Shown one piece after another: positions 54,284 to 62,820 of a DNA stretch of 64,000 bases. The stretch lies in assembly GCA_937926205.1 (NCBI GenBank), contig CALEYL010000075.1:186001-250000 (forward strand), given 5' to 3'. The DNA is from an uncultured Saprospiraceae bacterium. GTDB lineage: Bacteria > Bacteroidota > Bacteroidia > Chitinophagales > Saprospiraceae. Numbering within the stretch: position 1 is the first letter of the stretch; each line of letters begins with the position of its first letter. The translations under genes and the position numbers were made by a program. The notes under the pieces are model-generated. The model was not told where the DNA came from, did no database searches, and worked only from the letters and a program-made list of their open reading frames with translations.

Positions 54284-54347
54284 ATCCCAAAAATATTTAG
54301 TTAGCAGATCGAGGGAATAAAGTTAATCAGTTTCTAAATTATTACTC

Positions 54348-54355
54348 TACTTTTG
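54348..54355 (+). promoter_or_regulatory. Probable speA promoter -7 box
   Basis: TACTTTTG fits TAnnTTTG, 53 bases before the GTG start of the arginine decarboxylase gene. The stretch about 20 bases upstream is AT-rich without a perfect TTTG. Confidence 0.5.
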
Positions 54356-54408
54356 CAGCGCTCTTAAGCACTGGTTCTGATTTGTTCATTATAAAAGTAT
54401 AGCCAACA

Positions 54409-55806
54409 GTGACCAACAGATACTTTGATCTCATTGATCAGACCTTTTACTTTCCTCAGGAGGGGTTTGATATTGAAGAGGGGTATTTGGTATTCAACGA
54501 GATACCGATCATTCATCTGATTCGCAAGTACGGTACGCCGCTCAAGCTCACCTATTTACCCAAAATAGGCTCTCAGATAAAAAAGGCCCGTAACATGTTT
54601 ACGCGGGCCATGAATTCTCTGGGTTACAATGGCAAATACTACTATTGTTATTGTACAAAAAGCTCCCATTTCAGCTATGTGCTCGATGAAGCCCTGCAGC
54701 ACGATGTGCAGCTGGAAACTTCCTCCGCGTTCGATATCGACCTCATCCGGCGCCTGCACGGCCAGGGAAAACTGACGAAAGACATCATCATCATCTGCAA
54801 CGGATTCAAACCGGTCAACTACCTTGAAAAAATTGTCGGCCTGATCAATGATGGTTTTGTGAATGTCATACCGGTGTGCGACAACGTCACAGAAATAGAT
54901 TATTACAACGAACACATCAAAGGGGAATGCAAAATCGGCATTCGCGTGGCTACGGAAGAAGAACCCAATTTTGAGTTTTATACCTCGCGCCTGGGCATCC
55001 GAAACGCCGATGTTGTTCGCTTCTACACTGAAAAAATTGCCGACAACCCGAAGTTTCAGCTCAAAATGCTGCACTTTTTTGTGGATACCGGCATTAAGGA
55101 TACCCTGTATTATTGGGGCGAATTGAAAAAAGCCATAAAGCTTTATTGTGAACTAAAGCCCCAGGCCAGCTCGCTCTCTGCCATTAATATCGGCGGCGGC
55201 ATGCCGATTCGCAACTCGCTGGGCTTCGAGTTCGACTACAAATACATGGTAAAAGAGATTGTCAACCTCATCATGAATGCCTGCGAAGAAGAAGGCGTTC
55301 GCGAACCGGATATCTTTACGGAATTCGGGAAATATACGGTGGGTGAAAGCGGCGCTACCATTTTTTCTGTGCTGGCGCAAAAGCAGCAAAACGACGCCGA
55401 GATGTGGTACATGATCGACAACTCCCTGATGACAACCCTGCCGGATACCTGGGGCATCAGTGAGCGGTTTATCCTGCTGCCGATCAATAAATGGAACAAC
55501 GAATACCGCCGGGTCAACATCGGCGGTCTGAGTTGCGACAACTCCGATTACTACAATGCCGAAGTTCATGAAGGCCAGGTATACCTGCCTGCGGTAAACG
55601 GAAACGAAGAAGAACCTCTGTATATCGGATTTTTCCATACAGGCGCCTACCAGGAATCCATCAGCGGATACGGCGGCATCAAGCATTGCCTGATTCCTTC
55701 ACCAAAACACATCCTGATTGACAAAGACAGTCAGGGCAACCTCGTCGACTGGCTATACCAACCAGAACAAACTGCGGATGACATGCTGAGGATTTTGGGG
55801 TATTGA
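54409..55806 (+). CDS. speA: Arginine decarboxylase, short bacteroidete type
   Basis: A 465-residue PLP enzyme of the fold III (alanine racemase-like) decarboxylases. It starts at a GTG at 54409. The PLP lysine is probably in YYYCYCTKSSHFSYVLDEAL near 77-96 (K84), the substrate/phosphate glycine run is INIGGGMPIRNSLGFEF near 260-276, and the C-terminal part carries GGLSCDNSDYYNAE near 371-384 (the Cys-Asp pair that shapes the active site) and GFFHTGAYQESISGYGG near 408-424. The family makes agmatine for polyamine synthesis. Its 3' end runs into the composite repeat array, and trpF lies convergent beyond it. Confidence 0.9.
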   Translation: MTNRYFDLIDQTFYFPQEGFDIEEGYLVFNEIPIIHLIRKYGTPLKLTYLPKIGSQIKKARNMFTRAMNSLGYNGKYYYCYCTKSSHFSYVLDEALQHDVQLETSSAFDIDLIRRLHGQGKLTKDIIIICNGFKPVNYLEKIVGLINDGFVNVIPVCDNVTEIDYYNEHIKGECKIGIRVATEEEPNFEFYTSRLGIRNADVVRFYTEKIADNPKFQLKMLHFFVDTGIKDTLYYWGELKKAIKLYCELKPQASSLSAINIGGGMPIRNSLGFEFDYKYMVKEIVNLIMNACEEEGVREPDIFTEFGKYTVGESGATIFSVLAQKQQNDAEMWYMIDNSLMTTLPDTWGISERFILLPINKWNNEYRRVNIGGLSCDNSDYYNAEVHEGQVYLPAVNGNEEEPLYIGFFHTGAYQESISGYGGIKHCLIPSPKHILIDKDSQGNLVDWLYQPEQTADDMLRILGY

Positions 55807-55817
55807 AGGGGATTCAA

Positions 55818-56219
55818 GGGTAAAGGTTAAAGGTTAAAGGTTAAAGGTTAAAGGGTAAAGGAGACAGTCTGCTTGTTTGAAGCATTCTACTCCGTCCTCC
55901 GTCCTCCGTTTTTTAGGTTAAAGGCTAAAGGAGACAGACTGCTTGTTTGAAGCATTCTACTCCGTCTACCGTCCACCGTCCACCCCCGATATCTCGGGGC
56001 AAGCTGTCCACCGTTTTTTAGGTTAAAGGAGACAGTCTGCTTTTTGAAGCATTCTACTCCGTCTACCGTCCTCCCCCGATATCTCGGGGCAAGCTGTCCA
56101 CCGTCCACCGTCCACCGTTTTTTAGGTTAAAGGGTAAAGGAGACAGTCTGCTTGTTTGAAGCATGCTACTCCGTCTACCGTCCACCCCCGATATCTCGGG
56201 GCAAGCTGTCCACCGTACC
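55818..56219. repeat. Composite repeat array of four modules beside trpF
   Basis: The gap between convergent speA and trpF is almost wholly repeats. It opens with a run of 7-bp GGTTAAA/GGGTAAA units (about 55818-55859). A 37-bp block beginning GGAGACAGTCTGC and ending CTACTCCGTC then occurs four times, starting at 55860, 55930, 56028 and 56139. Each is followed by CCGTCTA/CCGTCCA 7-mers and, in the last three modules, a hairpin CCCCGA-TATC-TCGGGG (at 55984, 56074 and 56186), then a T-run and a further GGTTAAA stretch. The final module extends into the trpF coding sequence. The 370 bases before trpF hold no other gene. Confidence 0.95.
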
Positions 56220-56867
56220 CCCAAATTGAGCCATAAATTCCTTCAACTTTTCCACGTCTTTTACCCCGGGCGCCGTTTCAAAACGACTATTGACGTCTAC
56301 TCCGTACAATGCAGGTATTTTAAGCTGCCGGATGGATTCTGCTGCCTCTACGCCAATGCCACCACTCAGGAAAAACGGCGTAATGCCACTGTATTGCTGA
56401 AGCAGCGACCAGTCGAAAGTTTTACCTGATCCACCATGCTCGGGGGTTTTGGTGTCAAACAGAAAATAAGCGCACCACCCTTCGTATTGCCTGGTTTCTT
56501 CAAAATCGAAATGCTCATCTACGGCAAATGCTTTGATGATTTTGGCCGGATGGAGGGTACTGATGCTCCAGTATTGCTTCAATTCGCTGCAATATTCAGG
56601 ACTTTCATTGCCGTGTAGTTGTACGTAATCCAGCTGGTAATCGTGGACGATGTTCAAAACCCGTTCGATTTCGGCATTGACAAAAACGCCGACTTTCTTC
56701 ACTGAGGCAAACAAATGATCGTTTTTATGCACCCAGGATTCGAGGCCCGGGCTATCGGCAAAACGGGGCGATTTTTCGTAAAAAACAAAACCCATATAAT
56801 CCAATGGCAATGCCAGTACCTGTGAGATGTTTTCCGGCTCCCTCATGCCGCATACTTTCATTTTCAT
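56175..56867 (-). CDS. trpF: Phosphoribosylanthranilate isomerase with repeat-encoded tail
   Basis: A 230-residue TIM-barrel enzyme of tryptophan synthesis. KVCGMREPENI at 4-14 holds the catalytic Cys, LDYVQLHGNES near 75-85, FFLSGGIGVEAA near 175-186 and GVDVNSRFE near 198-206 holds the catalytic Asp. The family normally ends soon after LKEFMAQFGG (about 216). Here 14 further residues (TVDSLPRDIGGGR) are encoded by the last module of the repeat array, and the stop codon TAG comes from a CCGTCTA unit read on the minus strand. The hairpin at 56186-56201 lies inside the coding region. Confidence 0.93.
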   Translation of the reverse strand: MKMKVCGMREPENISQVLALPLDYMGFVFYEKSPRFADSPGLESWVHKNDHLFASVKKVGVFVNAEIERVLNIVHDYQLDYVQLHGNESPEYCSELKQYWSISTLHPAKIIKAFAVDEHFDFEETRQYEGWCAYFLFDTKTPEHGGSGKTFDWSLLQQYSGITPFFLSGGIGVEAAESIRQLKIPALYGVDVNSRFETAPGVKDVEKLKEFMAQFGGTVDSLPRDIGGGR

Positions 56868-56913
56868 GTTGTCTGCTTATGACTTGTTTTGTACTGGTTA
56901 GAGCCTGGTATCC

Positions 56914-57228
56914 TCAAATTCCGAAGATGTACCCAAAGTAATAGATGATCCAGGCGGCCACATATACAGAGGTTGCCAGAACAACGCCCCGCATGGAATT
57001 GACAAACCGCTTTTTCTGATAAAAATTCAGCGGCCAAAGATTGAGGCAGATGGCAACAATGGCAGTAGTCCGGTGCCGGAAATCGGTAGACAGACCCCCC
57101 GGCTGAATCCAGCCCAAGGCTTCCAACTGCTCGTACAGCATCATCAATACGGCATACCCCACAAAGGGAAGCAGCAATCCGATAAGCAATCCGATCCAAA
57201 GTTGATTTCGATCCAAAAATGAGAACAT
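56914..57228 (-). CDS. Uncharacterised small membrane protein
   Basis: A 104-residue inner-membrane protein starting MFSFLDRNQLWIGLLIG at the ATG at 57228 (an earlier ATG at 57255 is possible). Hydrophobic segments lie at about 10-30, 59-72 and 80-100. I do not recognise a named family. It is flanked on the same strand by surE (upstream) and trpF (46 bases downstream), so the three may be cotranscribed. The protein-like composition and helix spacing favour a real gene. Confidence 0.6.
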   Translation of the reverse strand: MFSFLDRNQLWIGLLIGLLLPFVGYAVLMMLYEQLEALGWIQPGGLSTDFRHRTTAIVAICLNLWPLNFYQKKRFVNSMRGVVLATSVYVAAWIIYYFGYIFGI

Positions 57229-57294
57229 AACAATCGCTTTAAAAGTATGGTACAAATGACTCCGTACAGAATGCCGTTTTGAAAAAAGGATACG

Positions 57295-58068
57295 CTATTT
57301 TACAAATTCCAGGTCCCTCATCAACTCCACTGCGCGGTAGTTGGTCAGGTCATGATGCGAAGGCACCACGGAAAGGTAACCATTTTCCAGCGCCATGATA
57401 TCTGTATCCGCCCCCTGGTCTTCGTTTACAAATTTTCCGGTCAACCAGTAATAGCGCTGTCCCCGTGGATCAATTGCTTCAGAAAACTCTTCAACCCAGC
57501 GGGCGTCAGCCTGGCGGCAGACTTTAATTCCCTTGATCTGGTCTTCCGGCAAATTGGGAATGTTAACATTCAGCAGACTGCCGTGCTCCATGCCGTTTTC
57601 CAACACATAGTCCATGATGCGGCGGACAAAAGGTTTACCTGCTTCGAAGTTTGCAGAAAAGGAATAATCCAACAGGGACAAACCTATGGAGGGAATTCCT
57701 TCCAGAGAAGCTTCCATGGCAGCGGAAAGTGTTCCCGAATAAATGATGTTTATGGAGGCATTGGAGCCGTGGTTGATGCCCGAAACGCACAAATCAATGG
57801 TCCGGTTTTTGAAAACCACGTTTTTGGCCAGCTTAACGCAATCAACAGGAGTGCCGGAACATTCGTAGGCTTCAATGTTGTCAAAAACCGTTGCCGGACG
57901 AAGCCGGATGGGGCGGTCAATGGTGATGGCGTGCCCCATGGCAGATTGTGGAGAATCGGGAGCAACCACGACCACATCTCCCAACGTGCTGGCTATTTCT
58001 ACCAGCGCACGTATTCCCTGTGCCGTGATGCCGTCGTCGTTGGTGACTAATATTAAAGGCTTTTTCAT
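57295..58068 (-). CDS. surE: 5'/3'-nucleotidase SurE
   Basis: A 257-residue survival-protein phosphatase that removes phosphate from nucleoside monophosphates and polyphosphates. It opens KKPLILVTNDDGITAQGI, the metal-binding motif, and has APDSPQSAMGHAIT near 36-49, CSGTPVDCVKLA near 71-82 and SGINHGSNASINIIYSGTLSAAMEA near 95-119. Full length. It is divergent from the GNAT gene across 72 bases containing promoter boxes for both. Downstream genes on the strand are the small membrane protein and trpF. Confidence 0.95.
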   Translation of the reverse strand: MKKPLILVTNDDGITAQGIRALVEIASTLGDVVVVAPDSPQSAMGHAITIDRPIRLRPATVFDNIEAYECSGTPVDCVKLAKNVVFKNRTIDLCVSGINHGSNASINIIYSGTLSAAMEASLEGIPSIGLSLLDYSFSANFEAGKPFVRRIMDYVLENGMEHGSLLNVNIPNLPEDQIKGIKVCRQADARWVEEFSEAIDPRGQRYYWLTGKFVNEDQGADTDIMALENGYLSVVPSHHDLTNYRAVELMRDLEFVK

Positions 58069-58098
58069 GTAATGCTTATTCTATAAATGTTGAAGGTG

Positions 58099-58136
58099 CA
58101 AAAATAAGCGGGTTTAGCGATTCAGGGCTACTTTTG
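58099..58136. promoter_or_regulatory. Back-to-back promoter boxes of surE and the GNAT gene
   Basis: TATTTTTG on the minus strand (complement of 58099-58106) fits a -7 box 31-38 bases before the surE ATG. TACTTTTG at 58129-58136 on the plus strand fits a -7 box only 4 bases before the GNAT ATG at 58141, which would make the GNAT transcript leaderless or nearly so. The two units share 72 bases. Confidence 0.5.
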
Positions 58137-58140
58137 CGTC

Positions 58141-58599
58141 ATGAACACGATCACCATTCGCAAAGCAACCCTGGCTGATATTCCGGCCATCCATGAGCTG
58201 GTCAGAGAATTGGCCATTTATGAACAGGCAGAGGACGCTTTCACCGCAACACTGGAGGATTATTCCCGCGACTTTGAAGCCGGGCTTTTTGAAGTGCTGC
58301 TTGCCGATATTGCCGACGCCGGCGTCATTGGCATGGCTTTTTATTACATGACCTATTCCACCTGGAAAGGCCGGATGTTGTGGCTGGAAGATTTTGTGGT
58401 CAAAGAAGCGCATCGCCGATCGGGCGCCGGACAGCTCCTCTTCGACGCTTATGTGGCAGAAGCCCGCCAACGCGGATGCCGCCTTGTCAAATGGCAGGTA
58501 TTGGACTGGAATCAACCTGCACTGAATTTCTACCATCGCCAGCAGGCAATCATCGAAACCAATTGGTGGAGCGGCAAAATTTTCCTGAATGATCAGTAA
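58141..58599 (+). CDS. GNAT acetyltransferase, diamine/polyamine (SSAT)-like
   Basis: A 152-residue GNAT. The acetyl-CoA loop is RRSGAGQLLFDAY near 92-104, preceded by the SSAT-like segment YYMTYSTWKGRMLWLEDFVVKEAH near 68-91 and followed by WQVLDWNQPALNFY near 119-132. These marks match the spermidine/spermine N1-acetyltransferase group, which acetylates polyamines. Arginine decarboxylase, a polyamine synthesis enzyme, lies 2.3 kb away. Substrate not proven. A weak stem CCTGTT / AACAGG at 58663-58679 with a following T-run may end the transcript. Confidence 0.85.
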   Translation: MNTITIRKATLADIPAIHELVRELAIYEQAEDAFTATLEDYSRDFEAGLFEVLLADIADAGVIGMAFYYMTYSTWKGRMLWLEDFVVKEAHRRSGAGQLLFDAYVAEARQRGCRLVKWQVLDWNQPALNFYHRQQAIIETNWWSGKIFLNDQ

Positions 58600-59133
58600 G
58601 AAACAAATCTTTAAAAAAAATTATTTGTGAAAACTGAAAATTACTTTCTATTTTTACCGCGCCCTGTTAATACAACAGGTTTTCATTTGCTGTTTTTAGT
58701 AAAATGAAATACCTGACAGTCATCCTTCAACACAAGAAATTGTTCTCCGACCTACCGGTCAAAATGACCCCGAGCTACCACATTCTGATAGTCCTCTGAA
58801 CATTCAAACGGTCCTTTTTTCAACTTTTGCAACAGTTGCTGCTGCTGGATTCCTTGCATGCTGTGCAGGCTTTCGGCCTCAGCCCAAGATAAATATAGTG
58901 TTTCATAGTGTGAGGAGTGGCCGCCCCGGCGGTTGCTCCTACTTTTTTTAAGGGTAAAGGGTAAAAAAGGGTAAAGGTTAAAGGGTAAAGGGTAAAAAAG
59001 GGTAAAGGGTAAAGGGTAAAGGTTAAAGGGTAAAGGTTAAAGGTTAAAGGAGGGAAGCAGACTGCCTGTTTGAGCACTACCGTCCACCGTCCACCGTCTA
59101 CCGTCCACCGTCCACCGTCTACCGTCCACCGTC
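58600..59133. repeat. 520-base gap ending in a second composite 7-bp repeat array
   Basis: 58600-58945 has no supportable gene. From about 58950 to 59051 the sequence is made of 7-bp GGGTAAA/GGTTAAA units, some lengthened to GGGTAAAAAA. A diverged copy of the 37-bp block follows (GGAGGGAAGCAGACTGCCTG from 59049), then CCGTCCA/CCGTCTA 7-mers from about 59079 to 59133. These last have a higher-order 21-bp pattern: two CCGTCCA and one CCGTCTA, repeated. The last units overlap the 3' end of metH. The order is the same as in the 55818-56219 array, with one module and no CCCCGA hairpin. Confidence 0.93.
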
Positions 59134-62100
59134 ATAACTCAATACCGGCGTCAGCCACCTTTCTGCTTCTTCCACCGGCATGCCTTTTCTGCGCGCATAG
59201 TCTTCTACCTGGTCTTTGCCGATTTGGCCCAACCCAAAATATTTGGAATCGGGGTGTGAAAAATACCAGCCGCTGACACTGGCAGCAGGATGCATGGCAA
59301 AGCTTTCCGTTAATCGGATTTCTGTGTGCTCATCTACCTTCAGCAGTTGCCAGAGCGTTTGTTTTTCGGTGTGTTCCGGACAAGCAGGGTAACCCGGAGC
59401 AGGCCGGATGCCCTGATAGTTCTCTTCAATCAGTGCGTCCGTATCCAGTGTTTCCGATGCAGCATAGCTCCAGAATTCTTTTCGGATGCGTTCGTGCAGA
59501 CGTTCGGCAAATGCTTCAGCCAAACGATCTGCCAGCGCTTTCACCATGATGGCATGGTAATCGTCGTGTTCGCTTTCAAATTTTTGGACCCAACGCTCAA
59601 TACCCAGGCCTGCGGTAACGGCAAAAGCGCCGATGTAGTCCCGGCGCCCCGTATGTGCCGGAGCAATAAAGTCAGATAGACAATAATTGGGCTGGCCGGG
59701 CGCTTTTTGTACCTGCTGCCTCAAATGGCGGAGGGTATGCAGCACTTCTTTTCGATCTTCATCTGCATAAACTTCTATATCGTCATCGCCAACGCTGTTT
59801 GCGGGAAAAAGTCCGGCTACCGCAGAAGCAGTCAGCCATTTTTCATCGATGATGCGGCGCAGCAGGCTTCGGGCGTCGTTGTAAAGTTTTTGAGCTTCCG
59901 TGCCGACCACCTCATCTTTTAAAATAGCCGGAAACTTGCCCGCCAATTGCCAACTGGAAAAAAACGGCGTCCAGTCGATGTATTTCGCCAGCTCTTCCAG
60001 GGAATAATCCGCAAAAGTCATCACCCCCGTTTTTACAGGCACAGGGGGCGTATAATTGTTCCAGTCAATGCGCAGTTTGTTGGTTCTGGCCTGGTCTAAG
60101 GTCAAAAACTGCTTGGAAGACTGCCGGTTGGCCCGGGCCTCCCGAACGCGGGCATAATCAGCTTTGGTGTCCGCTATGTAAGCCGTTCTGGCCTCGTCGT
60201 CGCTGCCAATGAGGGAGCTGACCACTGCCACACTCCGCGAAGCATCAAGCACATGCACTACCGGTCCGCCTGTGTAATGCGGTTCAATTTTCACGGCGGT
60301 ATGGGTCTTGGAGGTCGTCGCCCCGCCAATTAACAGCGGAATGGTAAAACCTTCCCGTTGCATCTCTTTTGCCACGTGCACCATTTCGTCTAAAGAAGGC
60401 GTGATCAGACCACTGAGTCCAATGACGTCGGCGCCGATTTCTCTGGCTGTCTTCAGAATTTTATCGGCAGGAACCATCACACCCAGATCGGTGATGTCGT
60501 AATTGTTGCAGGCCAGCACCACTCCAACAATGTTTTTCCCGATGTCGTGCACATCTCCCTTGACGGTGGCAAGCAGGATTTTACCTTTCGTGCTTTTTTC
60601 ACCGGCTTGCTTTTCGGCTTCGATGAAAGGGGTCAGATAAGCCACCGCTTTTTTCATTACCCGGGCACTTTTGACTACCTGGGGCAAAAACATTTTCCCC
60701 GAGCCAAACAAGTCGCCCACCACGTTCATGCCGTCCATCAATGGACCTTCGATGACGTGGAGCGGCCGCGGATACTGCTGCCGGGCTTCTTCCGTATCCA
60801 CTTCAACAAAATCGGTAATGCCGCGCACCAGGGCATATTCCAGCCTTTTGGCCACCGGCGCTTCCCGCCAGCTGAGGTCGCGCTGTACCTGCCGCCCTCC
60901 ATCCTGTTTCACCCTTTCGGCAAATTCCGTCAGGCGCTCCGTCGCATCTTCGCGGCGATTCAGCAAGACGTCTTCTACCAGATCCAGCAATTCTTTAGGG
61001 ATATTTTCATAAACTTCAATCATTCCGGCATTGACGATGCCCATATCCATGCCTGCGTGGATGGCGTGGTAGAGAAAAGCCGAATGCATGGCTTCGCGCA
61101 CGGCGTCGTTGCCCCGAAACGAAAAAGAAATATTGCTGACGCCGCCGCTGATCTTCACCCCGGGGCACAGCTGTTTGATTTCGCGGGTGGCTTCGATAAA
61201 ATCCATCGCGTAGCCATTGTGCTCTTCCAGACCGGTAGCAACCGCAAAGATATTGGGGTCGAAAATGATGTCCTGCGGCGGAAAACCAACCACCTCTGTC
61301 AGGATGCGGTAAGCCCGGCTGCAGATTTCTACCTTCCTTTCTTTCGTATCTGCCTGGCCCTGCTCATCGAAAGCCATCACCACAGCAGCTGCCCCATAGC
61401 GGCGCACTAATTTTGCCTGACGAATGAATTCCGCTTCGCCTTCTTTCATCGAAATGGAATTCACCACACATTTTCCCTGCACGCATTTCAGCCCCCTTTC
61501 AATGACGCTGAACTTGGAGGAATCGATCATGATGGGCAATTTGGCGATTTCCGGCTCCGACATCACCATATTCAGGAAGGTTTCCATGGCTTCTTCGGAA
61601 TCCAGCAGGCCTTCATCCATATTTACATCCAGAATCTGCGCGCCGCCTTCCACCTGCTGCTGGGCAACCGCCAGCGCTGCTGCATAATCGCCGTTTTTGA
61701 TGAGCTTGGCAAACTGCCTGGAGCCCGTCACATTGGTCCGCTCTCCCACGTTGACAAAATTGGTATCGGGGCGTATGATCAGTGGTTCCAGACCACTCAA
61801 CATAGAATAAGGCGACGATTTTGCTATTTTTCTCGGGGCTACATCGGCAACATGGGTAGCGATGTGGCGGATGTGGTCGGGCGTCGTACCACAGCAGCCC
61901 CCGACGATGTTGAGGAAACCGCTTTGCGCAAATTCCTCAATTTTCCCGCACATCTGGTGGGGCGTTTCGTCGTATTCGCCCATCTCATTGGGCAGACCGG
62001 CATTCGGATAGGCATGGACATAGCAATCGGCAATTTCCGATAAGGTCTCCAGATACGGCCGCATTTCACTCGCTCCGAGGGCGCAGTTGAGGCCGATGCA

Positions 62101-62820
62101 AAAAGGCTTTACATGCTGCATCGAAATCCAGAAAGCTTCCAGCGTTTGCCCGCTGAGGGTTCTTCCGGAAGCGTCGGTAATCGTTCCCGAAATCATCACC
62201 GGAAGCCGGATGCCGCGTTCTTCAAAGAGGGTTTCAATGGCAAAAAGAGCCGCTTTGGCATTCAGGGTATCGAAGATCGTTTCTACCAGCAGGATATCTG
62301 CTCCGCCGTCCATCAAACCGGCCGCCTGGTCGTAATAGGCGTCGCGCAATTCGTCGAACGAAATGGCACGGTAGCCCGGGTTGTTGACATCCGGCGACAT
62401 GGATGCCGTTTTGTTCGTTGGTCCCAGCGCGCCGGCCACATAACGCGGCTTATCCGGCGTTTTTTGGGCGTAATCGTCAACAGCCCGCCTCGCGATCTGG
62501 GCTGCCGCCAGATTCAATTCATAAGCCAGTGACTGCATGTCGTAATCGGCCAGCGCCACACTGGTGGAGCTGAACGTATTGGTTTCGATGATGTCGGCGC
62601 CGGCTTCCAGATAAGCTTTGTGGATATCTTCCACGATGCGGGGCTGAGTCAGGCAAAGCAAATCGTTGTTGCCTTTGACGTCTTTGTGCCAATTGGCGAA
62701 ACGTTCACCGCGATAATCCTGCTCGCCAAGGCGGTAGCGCTGGATCATGGTTCCCATAGCGCCGTCTATGATGAGAATGCGTTGAGCAAGTTGCTCGCGG
62801 AGTTGACTGAGTTTGGTCAT
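59119..62820 (-). CDS. metH: Cobalamin-dependent methionine synthase, with repeat-encoded end
   Basis: A 1233-residue four-module enzyme that methylates homocysteine using methyl-tetrahydrofolate. Start is the ATG at 62820; the frame is open 25 codons further. In order: homocysteine domain (about 1-325) with zinc cysteines in GGCCGTTPDHI near 305-315, folate domain (about 340-620), cap and B12-binding domains (about 640-890) with VKGDVHDIGKNIVGVVL near 756-772, His762 being the lower cobalt ligand, and the reactivation domain (about 900-1233). The last residues, SYDGGR and the TAG stop, come from CCGTCCA/CCGTCTA repeats on the minus strand. No B12 riboswitch is seen in the 200 bases upstream, although that gap precedes a tRNA gene. 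Confidence 0.96.
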   Translation of the reverse strand: MTKLSQLREQLAQRILIIDGAMGTMIQRYRLGEQDYRGERFANWHKDVKGNNDLLCLTQPRIVEDIHKAYLEAGADIIETNTFSSTSVALADYDMQSLAYELNLAAAQIARRAVDDYAQKTPDKPRYVAGALGPTNKTASMSPDVNNPGYRAISFDELRDAYYDQAAGLMDGGADILLVETIFDTLNAKAALFAIETLFEERGIRLPVMISGTITDASGRTLSGQTLEAFWISMQHVKPFCIGLNCALGASEMRPYLETLSEIADCYVHAYPNAGLPNEMGEYDETPHQMCGKIEEFAQSGFLNIVGGCCGTTPDHIRHIATHVADVAPRKIAKSSPYSMLSGLEPLIIRPDTNFVNVGERTNVTGSRQFAKLIKNGDYAAALAVAQQQVEGGAQILDVNMDEGLLDSEEAMETFLNMVMSEPEIAKLPIMIDSSKFSVIERGLKCVQGKCVVNSISMKEGEAEFIRQAKLVRRYGAAAVVMAFDEQGQADTKERKVEICSRAYRILTEVVGFPPQDIIFDPNIFAVATGLEEHNGYAMDFIEATREIKQLCPGVKISGGVSNISFSFRGNDAVREAMHSAFLYHAIHAGMDMGIVNAGMIEVYENIPKELLDLVEDVLLNRREDATERLTEFAERVKQDGGRQVQRDLSWREAPVAKRLEYALVRGITDFVEVDTEEARQQYPRPLHVIEGPLMDGMNVVGDLFGSGKMFLPQVVKSARVMKKAVAYLTPFIEAEKQAGEKSTKGKILLATVKGDVHDIGKNIVGVVLACNNYDITDLGVMVPADKILKTAREIGADVIGLSGLITPSLDEMVHVAKEMQREGFTIPLLIGGATTSKTHTAVKIEPHYTGGPVVHVLDASRSVAVVSSLIGSDDEARTAYIADTKADYARVREARANRQSSKQFLTLDQARTNKLRIDWNNYTPPVPVKTGVMTFADYSLEELAKYIDWTPFFSSWQLAGKFPAILKDEVVGTEAQKLYNDARSLLRRIIDEKWLTASAVAGLFPANSVGDDDIEVYADEDRKEVLHTLRHLRQQVQKAPGQPNYCLSDFIAPAHTGRRDYIGAFAVTAGLGIERWVQKFESEHDDYHAIMVKALADRLAEAFAERLHERIRKEFWSYAASETLDTDALIEENYQGIRPAPGYPACPEHTEKQTLWQLLKVDEHTEIRLTESFAMHPAASVSGWYFSHPDSKYFGLGQIGKDQVEDYARRKGMPVEEAERWLTPVLSYDGGR

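Noticed and set aside
55818..56219. CRISPR array
   Set aside because: The spacing between repeated blocks is 33-74 bp of repeat-derived sequence rather than unique spacers, and no cas gene is near.
58820..59077. Minus-strand frame through the 7-bp repeats
   Set aside because: Its translation is the repeat itself (LTFTLYPL-like) and it has no plausible start or homologue.
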